A stretch of 60,657 nt of DNA from Paenibacillus contaminans (GCF_003285015.1 NZ_QMFB01000034.1:43297-103953), one strand, 5' to 3'; positions 34,122-44,216 are shown, numbered from the stretch's first letter. Numbers and translations: made by a program. The notes: generated by a model from the letters alone, not told the origin.

Positions 34122-34265
34122 TATCCCTCCGGTCTAATATAAAGTTACCTTTCAGCCCCCGCCTTATTTAACTGTACATGGGTCCCCTCTCCGCATCCAT
34201 TCTCAAAATTATTGATATTAATAATAATTTTAGTTTCTTCCGAACTAAAATAAGGGATTAAAGGG

Positions 34266-36116
34266 ATGAATACGATGCCGGCTTGGTACGATAAAGCTTT
34301 CAAGCAAAAATTTTTCAACCGCCTGCTCCTCAGCTACACGCTGATCATTCTGATCACAATCGTCTCCTTAACCGTTACGATCATTCGCAATATGGTGGAT
34401 TCGGCCGAGCAAGAAGCCTCCAACAGCGTCAACAAGACCGCCCAAATGTTGAATCATTACATCGAGCAGAAGGTAAACACCGTTAAGCTGCTGGTGAAGC
34501 AATTATATTTGAACCCTGTCCAAAGCCAGGACATGCTGGAATTCCTATCGACTCAATCGGAGGACTATACCAGCGACGATCTCTATAAAGCCAACCTGAT
34601 CAAATATTATTTGAATTCGTCCGCATTCCAGGACGTTGATATACTCGATGCAGTCATCTACAAAAAAGCAACCGGCAGCTTGTACATGCACTCCAACGAC
34701 TCCACGCCGAACACGGATGAATATTTGGACAATAACCGCGGGTTTTTCGGCAGGATGGACGACCGGTTTCACGGTCTTGCCGTCAGTCCCTCTTATTTGC
34801 AAACGTATGCCGCTTCCAAGCAAAAACGGATTTTTTCGATCGCCGCGAATATTAGAGGAGGAACGTTGTCGACCAATTTCGACAAAAGCATCGCCATTCT
34901 GTCCATCAATTTCGATACCTCCAGAATCTCTGAATATATCAACTCCCAGATTGATGCGAGTGGTAAGGCGGAAATACTCGTGCTCACCGATGACGGGGAT
35001 GTCATGATCGATACGGAGGATCGTTATTACGGACAGAAGTACCCTTACTTCGATCAGGTCAAACAATCCGGTTTACGCATGATGCTGGACGAACAAAGCA
35101 TGGTAAGCGTGACGAGGAGCGACGATCTCGGCTTCTACGTCGTAAGCAAGCTGCCCTATTCGGAAATTGCCGCCAAAACCAGGTCGTCGCGTAATACCGT
35201 ACTGGCATTCGCAACTGCGAGCACGATCATGGCCGTTATTCTCGGCTTTGTAAGCATTCGCTTCTTTTCACGGCGTATCCGAATCATTAATAAGGCGATC
35301 GCCAAGGTTCAGACCGGCGACTTTCGATACCGTATCCCCCTCGACAGTACAAACGACGAAATCGGCAACATCGCCAAAAACTTCAACCAAATGTGCGACT
35401 GGGTCATCGAGCATATCAACAAAGTATACGTTTCCGAGCTGAAGCAAAAGGACGCCGAGCTTTACGCTCTGCAGTCTCAGATCGATCCGCATTTTCTATA
35501 CAATACGCTGGAGATCATTCGCATGGAAGCGTTATCAAACCGGGATATTCAGGTCAGCAACATGATTGAAATCGTCGCCCAGCTGTTCCGGAACAGCATT
35601 AAAGGCGACATGTTCGTTCAGATCCGGGACGAGCTCGATTACAGCAAGCACTATTTGGAACTATACAACATGCGGTATGCCGACCGGTTAAGCGTGGAGT
35701 TCAGCATCGACCCGGATATTTTCGGTTTCGGCATTTTGAAGCACCTGCTGCAGCCTATCCTAGAGAACGCCATCGTACACGGAATCAAACCGGATCGGGA
35801 CGACAATCGGGTTACGGTTAGAGGTTATCTGCAAAAGGAAACCGTCATCCTGGAAATATCCGATAACGGGCGCGGGATGGAGCCGGAACAGCTGGATCGT
35901 CTTACCAAGCGGCTGCAGCTGAGTCATGCCAATGCCAATACGGACAATATCGGCGTACTCAATGTCAACCAGCGCATCCGGCTGGCTTTCGGCGAAGCCT
36001 ACGGCCTTGAAATTGAGAGCGTCAAGGATAAGGGCTCCACCGTTACGTTCGTCATACCGGCCATTAAGAAGGAGGAGCTGATAGCGCATGCACAAAGCTT
36101 TAATCGTGGACGATGA
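34266..36116 (+). CDS. YesM-like sensor histidine kinase
   Basis: The 616-residue kinase has a membrane segment at about 18-41, an extracellular Cache-like sensor domain (about 42-310), and a second membrane segment near 320-340 followed by HAMP (about 341-390). A His_kinase domain carries LQSQIDPHFLYNTLEIIRMEA, the phospho-His, at about 413, and the HATPase has LQPILENAIVHG and ISDNGRGM. YesM-type kinases sense sugars or wall fragments outside the cell and activate the adjacent transporter operon, here the divergent genes 28.0-34.1 kb. An ATG at 34275 is an alternative start, nine bases after AAAGGG. Its end overlaps the regulator gene by 29 bases. Confidence 0.92.
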   Translation: MNTMPAWYDKAFKQKFFNRLLLSYTLIILITIVSLTVTIIRNMVDSAEQEASNSVNKTAQMLNHYIEQKVNTVKLLVKQLYLNPVQSQDMLEFLSTQSEDYTSDDLYKANLIKYYLNSSAFQDVDILDAVIYKKATGSLYMHSNDSTPNTDEYLDNNRGFFGRMDDRFHGLAVSPSYLQTYAASKQKRIFSIAANIRGGTLSTNFDKSIAILSINFDTSRISEYINSQIDASGKAEILVLTDDGDVMIDTEDRYYGQKYPYFDQVKQSGLRMMLDEQSMVSVTRSDDLGFYVVSKLPYSEIAAKTRSSRNTVLAFATASTIMAVILGFVSIRFFSRRIRIINKAIAKVQTGDFRYRIPLDSTNDEIGNIAKNFNQMCDWVIEHINKVYVSELKQKDAELYALQSQIDPHFLYNTLEIIRMEALSNRDIQVSNMIEIVAQLFRNSIKGDMFVQIRDELDYSKHYLELYNMRYADRLSVEFSIDPDIFGFGILKHLLQPILENAIVHGIKPDRDDNRVTVRGYLQKETVILEISDNGRGMEPEQLDRLTKRLQLSHANANTDNIGVLNVNQRIRLAFGEAYGLEIESVKDKGSTVTFVIPAIKKEELIAHAQSFNRGR

Positions 36117-37667
36117 ACCCCGGATTTTAAGCGGCTTGGGCGAGCTGATCCAATGGGAGGAATACGGGATCGAGATTGCGGGGCTGGCCGGCAGCGGCGC
36201 CGAAGCGCTCCACATGCTGGAAGCGAGGAACGTTTCCATCCTGATTACGGACATCCATATGCCCGAAATGAACGGGCTCGAGCTGATTCGCCGGGTCGGA
36301 CAAATCGACGACTCGGTCAAAACGATCGTGTTGAGCGGTTACGACGATTTCCATTACGTCAAAGAAGCGACGAAGCTCGGCATCGAAAATTACTTGCTGA
36401 AGCCGGTAAACCGCGAGGAGCTGTCTTCCACTCTTTTGTCCGTCGTCGAAAAAATCAACCAGGAAGCGGAACGTCAAAGACAAATTCGCAGCGATGCCCA
36501 TATTCTCAGAAACAATATTTTGAACAGGTGCATGACGAACAACATCAGCTACAGCAATCTGGCCGAGAGGGCCGGCTTGCTCCAGCTCGATTTAAGCAGC
36601 ACGCATTATACCGTTTGTTTAATCAAGCTATTGTTCCATGAGAAACATGATCAATCTTACCGGGGACTCATGCAATATGCAGGCGAGAACATTTGCAGCG
36701 AAGTGCTGGCTTCCTGCAGGGCCATTACGTTCTGCGATGTGGAAGGTCACATTGTCGCTCTCTTTCATGGCAATCATCCGATCGATTCCGCTCAAATCAA
36801 ACAATATGCGGAAGAGGCGATGTTTTCCATCCGGAAATTTTGAAGTGCTCCGCCTTCGCCGCAATCGGCAGCGATGAAATGCAGATTCAGGATGCGCATC
36901 GCAGTTATTACAGTGCCTGTCAGCTAATGGACTATAGCCTGATTTACCCGCCTAATATCGTAGTCAGCTACGAGGAAGCCGCCAAATCGCATTTTGGCGC
37001 ACATCGGCATGCGGTCATCGATCATAACCGTTTTCATGAATGCTTGGTGAAAAAAGACTTGGAATCGGCCATGCGATTTATCGATGACAGCTTCCGGCAA
37101 TGGAGGAGCCAAGATTGGATGTCGCCGGTGATCGTGCAAAGCTCAGCCGTCGAAATGGTCTACCGCTCCTTAAACGCCCTGCATGCTCTGAATATGGATA
37201 CCGCGCCTTTACTAGATGAGGAGGACAACCTGTTTTTGCACCAGCTTAGAACGAAAAGCATCGAGGAATTGCACGGCTGGGTAAAGTCCGTCGCGGAAAG
37301 AACGATCCGGATGATCGTCTCCCTCGAAGAGAGCATTCATCCGTTAGTCCGGCGAGTATCGGCTTATGTCGACGATTTGTATAGCGAGAATATCTCGCTC
37401 AAAACGATTGCGCATACCTTCAATGTCAATGCGGCTTATTTAGGCCAGCTATTTATCAAAGAGAAAAACGAAACGTTCTCCAGCTACTTGAACATGAAAC
37501 GGATCGAAAAAGCAAAGGAGATGCTGTGTTCGACCTCGCTTGAGCTTCAAGAGATTGCCGAGAGCGTCGGCTACGTCAATCAAAGCTATTTCAATTCCAT
37601 TTTCAAAAAAGCGACAGGCATTTATCCGACAAAATATCGGCTGGATCATAAGAGTACAAGTTTGTGA
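36088..37667 (+). pseudogene. YesN-like response regulator with AraC DNA-binding domain, broken by a frameshift
   Basis: The first frame (36088-36843, 251 residues) has a receiver domain: ALIVDDEPRILSG, phospho-Asp in ILITDIHMPEMNG, and the Lys of ENYLLKPVNRE. It then runs into the linker and stops at TGA in GGAAATTTTGAAG. The continuing protein lies in the next frame: LKCSAFAAIGSDEMQIQDAH, then to the AraC domain (ISLKTIAHTFNVNAAYLGQL ... IEKAKEMLCSTSLELQEIAESVGYVNQSYFNSIFKKATG). One extra T in the T run near 36837-36841 would join them into about 526 residues, the usual YesN length. It is either a real loss of the locus 1 activator or a one-base assembly error. The start follows AGGAGGAG and overlaps the kinase gene. 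Confidence 0.85.
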
Positions 37668-37711
37668 ACAGGTGTGCCAGCTCGGCTAGGCACGCCGCCC
37701 GAAACGCCAAA

Positions 37712-37735
37712 AAAACCGCCCTCTCAGGCGGTTTT
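37712..37735. terminator. Bidirectional terminator between the YesN-like gene and the MFS gene
   Basis: AAAACCGCC (37712-37720) and GGCGGTTTT (37727-37735) form a perfect stem with a six-base loop. A or T runs lie on both sides, so it can end both convergent transcripts. The MFS stop codon lies in the loop and stem. Confidence 0.85.
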
Positions 37736-39001
37736 CGTTTTGGACGCCGGCTCGCCGGCAGGGACCGGTTCCGGTCGTTTGCGGAATACCAGAATGATGC
37801 CCAGGCAAAGAATGAGGCTTAGACCGCCGCACAGCATGAAGCCGCCGTTTGCGCCCCAGTGGTCCGCCGCGTAACCTGCGAGCAGATTGCCGACAGGCGT
37901 CGAGCCTGCGAACACGAGCGAGTAAATGCTCATGACGCGGGCGCGGTATTCGTCCTTCGCATGCATTTGCAGCGTCGAGTTGCTGTTCGTCGCGAACAGA
38001 ATCGTCGAGACGCCGGTGATAGCGAGGAATAACCCCGTAAACAGGGGCAGCCGCGTCAGCCCGATCAGAATGAGGAACACGGATAACGCAAGGGAGCTGA
38101 TCAGGATCAGCTTGCGTCGTGGCCCTTTTTTGCTGAGAAAGGACATCGTCAGCGCCCCCGCAAACGAGCCGGCGCCGAGACATGACATCAGAATGCCGTA
38201 AGTCTGCTCCTCCATATGAAGGACATCCTTCGTAAATACGGGAATAAGCACGCCGAAATTATACGCCAGAGTCCCGACAACAGCGACGAGCAGAAGTGTC
38301 TGGGAAAGCAGCTTGTCGCCCGCGATATACATGATGCCGTCCTTGATTTCCTTGAAAATGCCGACATCCTTCTTCTTTTCGCGTACATAAGGGATTGCCT
38401 TGATACGCGTTAAACCGTAAATAACGGCGATAAAGCTAAGACCGTTCAACAAAAAGCACCAGCCGGTGCCAAGCAGCGCCATCATCACAGCGCCGATCGA
38501 CGGTCCGAGAATGCGCGCCAGATTAAAGGTCGTGGAATTCAGCGCAATGGCGTTCATCAGGTCGTCTTTGCCGACGATCTCGATGTTGAACGATTGGCGC
38601 GTCGGCATATCGAACGTGTTGGTCAAGCCGAGCAGCAAGGCGAGCACTACGACATGGCCGTACCGAATCGTATCGGTAAACACCAGCGCAGCCATCGTAA
38701 GCGCAAGACACATGGAAACCGATTGCGTGACGATGAGAATATTTTTCTTCGGAAATTTATCGATGACGACTCCTGCGAATAGGGACAGGCACGTAACCGG
38801 CAAAAACTGAACCGCGCCGATCAAACCAAGCAGAAACGGCGAACCCGTCAACGTGAGCACGAGCCATGCCTGCCCGATGTTTTGCATCCAGGTGCCGATC
38901 AGCGAGATGCACTGCCCGAACCAGAAGTACCGGTAATTCCGGTGCGTCAACGCGTGAAAATGGTTATCGACCAGCCGCCGGCCTGCAAGTCTGACGTTCA
39001 T
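37724..39001 (-). CDS. MFS exporter (MFS_3/EntS-like)
   Basis: The 425-residue transporter has about 12 membrane segments. Signatures are HRNYRYFWFGQCISLIGTWMQNIGQAWLVL at the start, typical of the EntS/MFS_3 group, and FAGVVIDKFPKKNILIVTQ, the loop 2-3 motif. The central loop is charged (YVREKKKDVGIFKEIKDG). Members export siderophores or drugs; the substrate here is unknown. Its ATG overlaps the stop of the marR-type gene by four bases (ATGA), so expression is tied to that regulator. Confidence 0.88.
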   Translation of the reverse strand: MNVRLAGRRLVDNHFHALTHRNYRYFWFGQCISLIGTWMQNIGQAWLVLTLTGSPFLLGLIGAVQFLPVTCLSLFAGVVIDKFPKKNILIVTQSVSMCLALTMAALVFTDTIRYGHVVVLALLLGLTNTFDMPTRQSFNIEIVGKDDLMNAIALNSTTFNLARILGPSIGAVMMALLGTGWCFLLNGLSFIAVIYGLTRIKAIPYVREKKKDVGIFKEIKDGIMYIAGDKLLSQTLLLVAVVGTLAYNFGVLIPVFTKDVLHMEEQTYGILMSCLGAGSFAGALTMSFLSKKGPRRKLILISSLALSVFLILIGLTRLPLFTGLFLAITGVSTILFATNSNSTLQMHAKDEYRARVMSIYSLVFAGSTPVGNLLAGYAADHWGANGGFMLCGGLSLILCLGIILVFRKRPEPVPAGEPASKTKTA

Positions 39002-39489
39002 GACGGCTCACCTTCTTTGCCCGAACCGCGCTGCTCATCCCGCTGAAGGGGCTCCTCTTTCATATAGCGGGCGGCATTGTCTCCCATTCGTTCGAGCAGC
39101 GTAAGCATCTGATCTTTCTCTTCTTCCGTAAAACCTTCCGTCAGCAGGCTGCGCCAATCGGTCAGCACCCCGCGCACCTCCGCCTTGATATCCAGCGCCT
39201 TGGCGGTCAAAAAAACCCGGTTGAACCGCTTATCGTCCTCCCGCGCAACCCGGGTTATATAACCCTGCTCCTCCAATTTTTTCAGCGCTTTGGCCGTCGT
39301 GCCTTTATCGATTCTGAGGTAGTCGGCAATCTCGTCCTGGCTTAAGCCGTCCTCCCGGTACAGCGCGTTCAGGAACATGAACTGCCCTTTCCCGACCTCA
39401 TGATGCTTCAGCCGGTTTCCGATGTACGTTTGACCGGTTCGGTACAGCAGCGAAATCCACCGGGGAATCGTATATTTATGCTCGGCCAT
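38998..39489 (-). CDS. MarR-family transcriptional regulator
   Basis: The 163-residue regulator is taken from the ATG at 39489 (MAEHKYTIPRWISLLYR) after GGAAGGG; an in-frame extension to 39513 begins inside the promoter region. The winged helix contains EDGLSQDEIADYLRIDKGTTAKALKKLEEQGYITR, followed by the wing REDDKRFNRVFLT. Helices at both ends form the dimer interface. It probably represses its own operon, including the exporter. Two near-identical palindromic sites flank its -10 box. The ligand may be a substrate of the exporter. Confidence 0.9.
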   Translation of the reverse strand: MAEHKYTIPRWISLLYRTGQTYIGNRLKHHEVGKGQFMFLNALYREDGLSQDEIADYLRIDKGTTAKALKKLEEQGYITRVAREDDKRFNRVFLTAKALDIKAEVRGVLTDWRSLLTEGFTEEEKDQMLTLLERMGDNAARYMKEEPLQRDEQRGSGKEGEPS

Positions 39490-39514
39490 GGAAAACGCCA
39501 CCCTTCCGCACAAT

Positions 39515-39569
39515 TAGTTGCACTTGCTACTAATTACAGTATAGGAGCGTACGGTTGCATTTGCAACTA
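39515..39569 (-). promoter_or_regulatory. marR-type promoter with two operator-like palindromes
   Basis: On the minus strand TTGCAA (39566-39561) and TATACT (39543-39538) are exactly 17 bases apart. Site 2 (39554-39569, GTTGCATTTGCAACTA on the plus strand) covers the -35 box. Site 1 (39517-39532, GTTGCACTTGCTACTA) lies just after the -10 box and differs at only two positions. This is a textbook layout for autorepression by a dimeric MarR protein. Confidence 0.7.
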
Positions 39570-39923
39570 TTATTCGCCCAACCGGGAAGTCGTTATGGAT
39601 GTGATTCTGCCCCAGCCCAATACGAGCTCCCTGGAGTGCCGCATTATCTCATCGCAAGCGTGATCGACGCCTTTATCAACCGCGCAAAAGCCCGCCGTTA
39701 CGCAAAAGTCATCATATCGGATATAAATGTCATGCAAACAGCATTCGCTAAACGCATCCGAACGGCTATAATTAGTATGCTAGGATTAACGGCTTCTCCA
39801 TCTCCATGGCAGCACGTTTCCGGGGAGTCGAACAATCGGCGGAAGCTATGCGCTTTAGGCTATTAAAAATGTCCAACATATACGTAAGCGCTTACAATAC
39901 AACTTATCCGAGGAGGGGTCTTT
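39570..39923. promoter_or_regulatory. Upstream region of the locus 2 regulator with a cre-like site
   Basis: No gene is supported here; a 103-residue open frame from 39555 has neither site nor family. The notable element is GTAAGCGCTTAC at 39884-39895, a perfect 12-base palindrome. With its neighbours (CGTAAGCGCTTACA, 39883-39896) it matches the CcpA cre pattern TGTAANCGNTTACA except for the first base. It lies 28 bases before the regulator's ATG, after a likely AT-rich promoter, so carbon catabolite repression of locus 2 is inferred. GAGGAGG precedes the ATG. Confidence 0.6.
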
Positions 39924-42287
39924 ATGCTTCATAAGATGAGGTCATTTACTAAGCGTAAGCATTTTCTCATGCGGCTCGTTACCTTTACGCTGCTGATTTG
40001 TCTGGTCCCGATCGGCGTTCTCGGCTTTTTCTTCTATCATAATGTGCAAAATTCGATGCGCCACGGCATAGAGCAAGCCAACGAGCTTTATTTGAACCAG
40101 ACGGTGAACGCCATGGAGCTCGTCGTCAAACAGATCGGAAACGGCTTCCGCACGTTCGTTACGAACAATACGTTAACCGAATTCGAGCTGTTTCCGCTTG
40201 GCAACTATTTCGACGAGATCGGCAGCTGGCATACGTCAAGCAACAGGGAGCAGCTGCTGGACTATATGACCAGTAAGGCCAAGGTGCTGCGAAGCATGAA
40301 CGATTTGCTGAAGCTGAACGAGTTTATTTGTTCCGTCTACTATATTAATCCGTCCCGGGGGATCGTCTTGACATCCGGGCATTTGCAGTACGAAATCGAT
40401 AAGTTTTACGATTCGGGCTGGAACAAGGGCTTGGAAGCTTCCTCTCTCGGCTACCCGATTATTATGAACGTGCGGGCCGCGATGCAGGAAGACGGCAGGT
40501 CCAGACGCGTCGTACCGGTCGTATTTCGGCCGCTGGAGTCGAACTATACGATCGTCATCAATCTGGATGCGGACGCCTTCTATGCCAATCTCATCAGCAG
40601 GCTCGGCGTCGAGCACGGAAGCTCCGTAATGGTATTTTCGCGCGAAGGCGAGCCGCTGCTCTACGACAGCGACACGTCCAAGGCGGACAGCATCGCATTC
40701 GTGCAATCGACGATCGCTTCGCAGAACGCAGCCGGGAACGGCAGTCTTAAAACGCACAAGGTCGTAGGGGACAAGCTTGTCTCCTGGCGAAGCTCCGAGG
40801 TGCTCGGCTGGGACATCGCTAACGTTACGAACATGCATACGCTCTATAAAAATGTTTCGAATTTACGCAATCTGTTTTTTACCGTTGCCATATTGCTTAC
40901 CCTTGCGACCGCCGTCCTCGTAGTAGTAACGAGCCAACGCATATACAGGCCCGTCAATCATTTGCTCCAATTCGTGAAGGAAGGTAGTCAGGGAGGAAGC
41001 TTCGGCTTCAAAGGCAGGCGGCCGAAAGGCGAATTTCGCGTGATCAGCGAAGGGCTAGCCGATGCATACGCGACGGGGAAAAAGCTGCAGCTTCGGCTGC
41101 GCGAGAGCTTGCCCGCACACCAGGAGAAATTCGTGCGATCGCTTTTAAAGAGGCATTCGCTGCCAATGAAAGCCGTCGAGGAGCGCTTCGACTATTTGGG
41201 AATCGACCTGAAGCCGAGCGGCATCGTGCCGATGCTGGTTACCGTCGAGAATGGCGGACGTACCGGCGGGAGCATCGAGTTCGAGCAAATCGAACAGCTG
41301 CTGGTCAGCGATTCGATAGCCTCCGCAATCGATATAGCGCATCCGCACTGGATTCTCAAGATGGAAGACGATGTTTACCTCGTGCTCGTAAATTGCGGCG
41401 AGCATGAAATGTCCATCATCTTCTCCGTCGCGGAGTCGATCCAGCAAACAATTCTCGATAATCACGGGCTGATCGGAGCCATCGGCATCGGCACTTCATG
41501 CAAAGAGATCGGCGATCTGCCTCAATCCTACGAGGAAGCCGAGGAGGCGCTGCAATACCGCGGGATGACCGCGGAAAGCGACATCGTCTACATCGAGGAT
41601 GTCAGGTTCCATGCGCACGACCCGCTTCCCTATCCGAAGGATAAAGAAACGACGCTCATCGTTTGCCTTAAAAATGGCGACAAAGAGCAGGCGCTCGCGG
41701 TTTTTGCTGAAATGGAGAAGGATATGCGCGCCGAGGCGGGAAAAATCGCCTTCCCGCAGGTCCAGCAAACGTTCTTGCTGCTGCTCGTCAAACTGATCGA
41801 AACCGTACGCGATTTGCATCTGGACATGCGGGAAATCATGCCGGGCGAGCGCGCCAACCTGTTGGCCGTATTTTTGGAGAAGGACGACTGGCGGAGCATG
41901 AGCGCCTGGTTCGAAGGCTTGATCGGCGCCACGGCGGCGTATATCGGCCAAGCCTTCCAAGAGAAGAAAAATACGCACGTCGAGCATGCCAAAAGGCTGA
42001 TCGAAACCGAATCGGCCGGCTCGGTTTCGCTTACGTCGATCGCCGACAGACTGAATTTGAATCCGGCCTATTTGAGCCGTATTTTCAAGGAATATACCGG
42101 TGTCACCTTCACCGATTATGTCATTCAAGCCCGCGTCCGTCTCAGCAAAGAGCTGCTCCTGCAGACCGAGCTGAAGGTGCAGGATATAAGCGAGCGGCTC
42201 GGATATGCCAAGGTCAATCATTTTATCAAGCTCTTCAAGGACATGACAGGCATTACGCCGGGCGAGTTCCGCAAACAGCATTATTGA
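39924..42287 (+). CDS. Membrane-bound AraC-family regulator
   Basis: The 787-residue protein joins a membrane sensor to a DNA-binding domain without a kinase. Membrane segments lie at about 16-36 and 310-332, with an extracellular Cache-like domain between them. A cytoplasmic linker of about 330 residues follows (SLPAHQEKFVRSLLKRHSLP, PQSYEEAEEALQYRG). The AraC domain at about 680-787 has two helix-turn-helix motifs: SLTSIADRLNLNPAYLSRIFKEYTG and VQDISERLGYAKVNHFIKLFKDMTG. Such YesS-like one-component regulators activate the sugar transporter genes beside them, here the importer genes downstream. A cre-like site precedes it. Confidence 0.92.
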   Translation: MLHKMRSFTKRKHFLMRLVTFTLLICLVPIGVLGFFFYHNVQNSMRHGIEQANELYLNQTVNAMELVVKQIGNGFRTFVTNNTLTEFELFPLGNYFDEIGSWHTSSNREQLLDYMTSKAKVLRSMNDLLKLNEFICSVYYINPSRGIVLTSGHLQYEIDKFYDSGWNKGLEASSLGYPIIMNVRAAMQEDGRSRRVVPVVFRPLESNYTIVINLDADAFYANLISRLGVEHGSSVMVFSREGEPLLYDSDTSKADSIAFVQSTIASQNAAGNGSLKTHKVVGDKLVSWRSSEVLGWDIANVTNMHTLYKNVSNLRNLFFTVAILLTLATAVLVVVTSQRIYRPVNHLLQFVKEGSQGGSFGFKGRRPKGEFRVISEGLADAYATGKKLQLRLRESLPAHQEKFVRSLLKRHSLPMKAVEERFDYLGIDLKPSGIVPMLVTVENGGRTGGSIEFEQIEQLLVSDSIASAIDIAHPHWILKMEDDVYLVLVNCGEHEMSIIFSVAESIQQTILDNHGLIGAIGIGTSCKEIGDLPQSYEEAEEALQYRGMTAESDIVYIEDVRFHAHDPLPYPKDKETTLIVCLKNGDKEQALAVFAEMEKDMRAEAGKIAFPQVQQTFLLLLVKLIETVRDLHLDMREIMPGERANLLAVFLEKDDWRSMSAWFEGLIGATAAYIGQAFQEKKNTHVEHAKRLIETESAGSVSLTSIADRLNLNPAYLSRIFKEYTGVTFTDYVIQARVRLSKELLLQTELKVQDISERLGYAKVNHFIKLFKDMTGITPGEFRKQHY

Positions 42288-42424
42288 CAAGCATACCCGT
42301 AATTACGTTTTCATGACATTGTCATCAAATGGGCGATTGAAGTCATATTCCGGGCATATCGAATCGGGCCGTGAACGCTTTACGCTAAAGCAGCAAGGCA
42401 CATAAACGACAAGGAGTGATTCGT

Positions 42425-44029
42425 TTGAGGCAGCGCAAGGGGGAAGCTTGGAAGAAAGCGGGGAAATGGGTCGCGTGCACCTCTATCGCCGCATCCGTGC
42501 TCGCAGGCTGCAGCGGCGGCGGAGACGGGAATAATGAAGGAACGAAAGCCAGTACGGCGCCGTCCGCTTCATCGGGACCGTACGCCAAGCATCTGGATAT
42601 TTCATGGGTCGGCCACAATCAGATCGGCAAAATCAACGACGCAGTCAACAATCCGGTTAAAAAAATGATCGAAGAAAAGTTCAACGTCACACTGACGATG
42701 GTGCCGCTGGACGTCCACAACAAAGAACAGGTCAACCTGTACTTCGCGGACGGCAAAACCGCCGATCATATCCGGCTCAACGTCAGTTCCACCTTCCTGA
42801 TGGAACAAGGCCTGGTGCGGGAAGTTCCGGAGGAAACACTGCGCAAGCTTATGCCCGACTGGATGAAGAGCATCGAAAGCATGGTCGATCCGAAGATCGT
42901 CGCTTCCTCGATGAAATTCAAAGGAAAGCTGTACGCAGTGCCATTTATCAACTACTCGAATTTGCAGCCATGGGTTATGGGTGTCCGCAAGGACTGGCTG
43001 GACAATGTCGGCATCGCCAAAGTGCCTGAAACGCTCGACGAATACCACGAGATGCTCAAGCGCTTCACGTTCAACGATCCGGACAAAAACGGCAAAAACG
43101 ACACGTACGGCGGCCACGGTCTCCAGTTGTACCTGCGTGGAGCATTCGGACTCGGCTCGGGCAACGCCTTCTACGCCGACGGCAGCGGCAAGGTTTACTC
43201 CAGCGTGCTGACGGACAACTACAAGCAATATTTAAAAACGATTCAGGCCTGGTACAAAGAAGGCTTGATCGACCCCGAATCCATTACCGATCAGCGTCCG
43301 CAGCAGCGCGCGAAGTGGGCGGACGGCAAATTCGGCGTGCTCGCCGACCATCCGTGGTGGTACGCTTCTACGACGGCAGGAAACATCACAAAGATGGTGA
43401 CCGACAAAAACGCGAACGCCAAAATCGAGTTTTTGAAACCGTTCACAGGACCGAGCGGGGATAAAGGTGCGGGCGGCGCCTCCTATCCCGCGATGCAGAG
43501 CGGCTTCTACTTCGGCAATAAAACGAGCGACGAGAAAATGGAGCGCATCATGGCAATCAAAAACTTCATGTCGGCCGACGATAATTTTTACATCCGTGCT
43601 TATTTCGGAGAAGAAGGCAAAGGGTACACAAGAGACAGCGACGGCGTCATCAAAGTCGCTCCTGACTATTTGTCGATCGATAAAATTACGCAGGAAGGCA
43701 TCGGCCAATATTTTGCCCTGCGTCCCGACAACTGGGAGTTCTACAAGAAGAACAACGTGCTCAAAATCGATGCGCCTGCCTATGACGTCGCCATGAGCAG
43801 CCCGAAAAAATACAATGACGTCAATTTTACAGTCAACTCCACGAACGAGGCGGCGCTAAAATACGGCACGGCCGTCTCGACGGTCGTCACCGAATTCGAA
43901 ACGAACGCAACCGTCGGCAAGCTCGATATCGACAAGGAATGGGATGCGTTCAAGAAGAAATATCTCGACGCCGGCGGTCAGGCCATTTTGGACAACTACC
44001 AGAAGCTTCATGACGAAGCCAAAAAATAA
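42425..44029 (+). CDS. Extracellular solute-binding lipoprotein of the locus 2 importer
   Basis: The protein has about 534 residues from TTG at 42425, eight bases after AAGGAG; the in-frame GTG at 42416 overlaps that site. The lipoprotein signal (GKWVACTSIAASVLAGC) is followed by a glycine/serine linker. The mature fold has large solute-binding features: HLDISWVGHNQIGKIND, KKMIEEKFNVTLTMVPLDV, GVRKDWLDNVGIAKVPETLDEY, TFNDPDKNGKNDTYGG. It feeds the two permeases downstream. The substrate is unknown; the sialidase-fold gene at the end of the locus hints at a complex glycan. Confidence 0.9.
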   Translation: MRQRKGEAWKKAGKWVACTSIAASVLAGCSGGGDGNNEGTKASTAPSASSGPYAKHLDISWVGHNQIGKINDAVNNPVKKMIEEKFNVTLTMVPLDVHNKEQVNLYFADGKTADHIRLNVSSTFLMEQGLVREVPEETLRKLMPDWMKSIESMVDPKIVASSMKFKGKLYAVPFINYSNLQPWVMGVRKDWLDNVGIAKVPETLDEYHEMLKRFTFNDPDKNGKNDTYGGHGLQLYLRGAFGLGSGNAFYADGSGKVYSSVLTDNYKQYLKTIQAWYKEGLIDPESITDQRPQQRAKWADGKFGVLADHPWWYASTTAGNITKMVTDKNANAKIEFLKPFTGPSGDKGAGGASYPAMQSGFYFGNKTSDEKMERIMAIKNFMSADDNFYIRAYFGEEGKGYTRDSDGVIKVAPDYLSIDKITQEGIGQYFALRPDNWEFYKKNNVLKIDAPAYDVAMSSPKKYNDVNFTVNSTNEAALKYGTAVSTVVTEFETNATVGKLDIDKEWDAFKKKYLDAGGQAILDNYQKLHDEAKK

Positions 44030-44216
44030 ACGCATGGCGTTATCCTCGCGCTCGTGCGAACAGCAGCGGCAATAATCAATCGTTTGGCGGCAACCGGCGC
44101 GGACGGGCGCCGGTTATGCCGCGAATCTTCTCTTGCTTCGGCTTCTCCGGTTCCTCCGGATTTCCAACCGACAAGCGCAGACTTTATACGAGTTCCCCGG
44201 AAAGGAGGCTAGCGGC

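Noticed and set aside
36693..37667. A separate AraC-type gene starting at 36693
   Set aside because: Its first 55 codons overlap the regulator in another frame and look unlike any protein; the rest is the continuation of the split YesN-like gene.
39555..39866. 103-residue open frame upstream of the AraC regulator
   Set aside because: No ribosome site, no family, and it overlaps the MarR operator.
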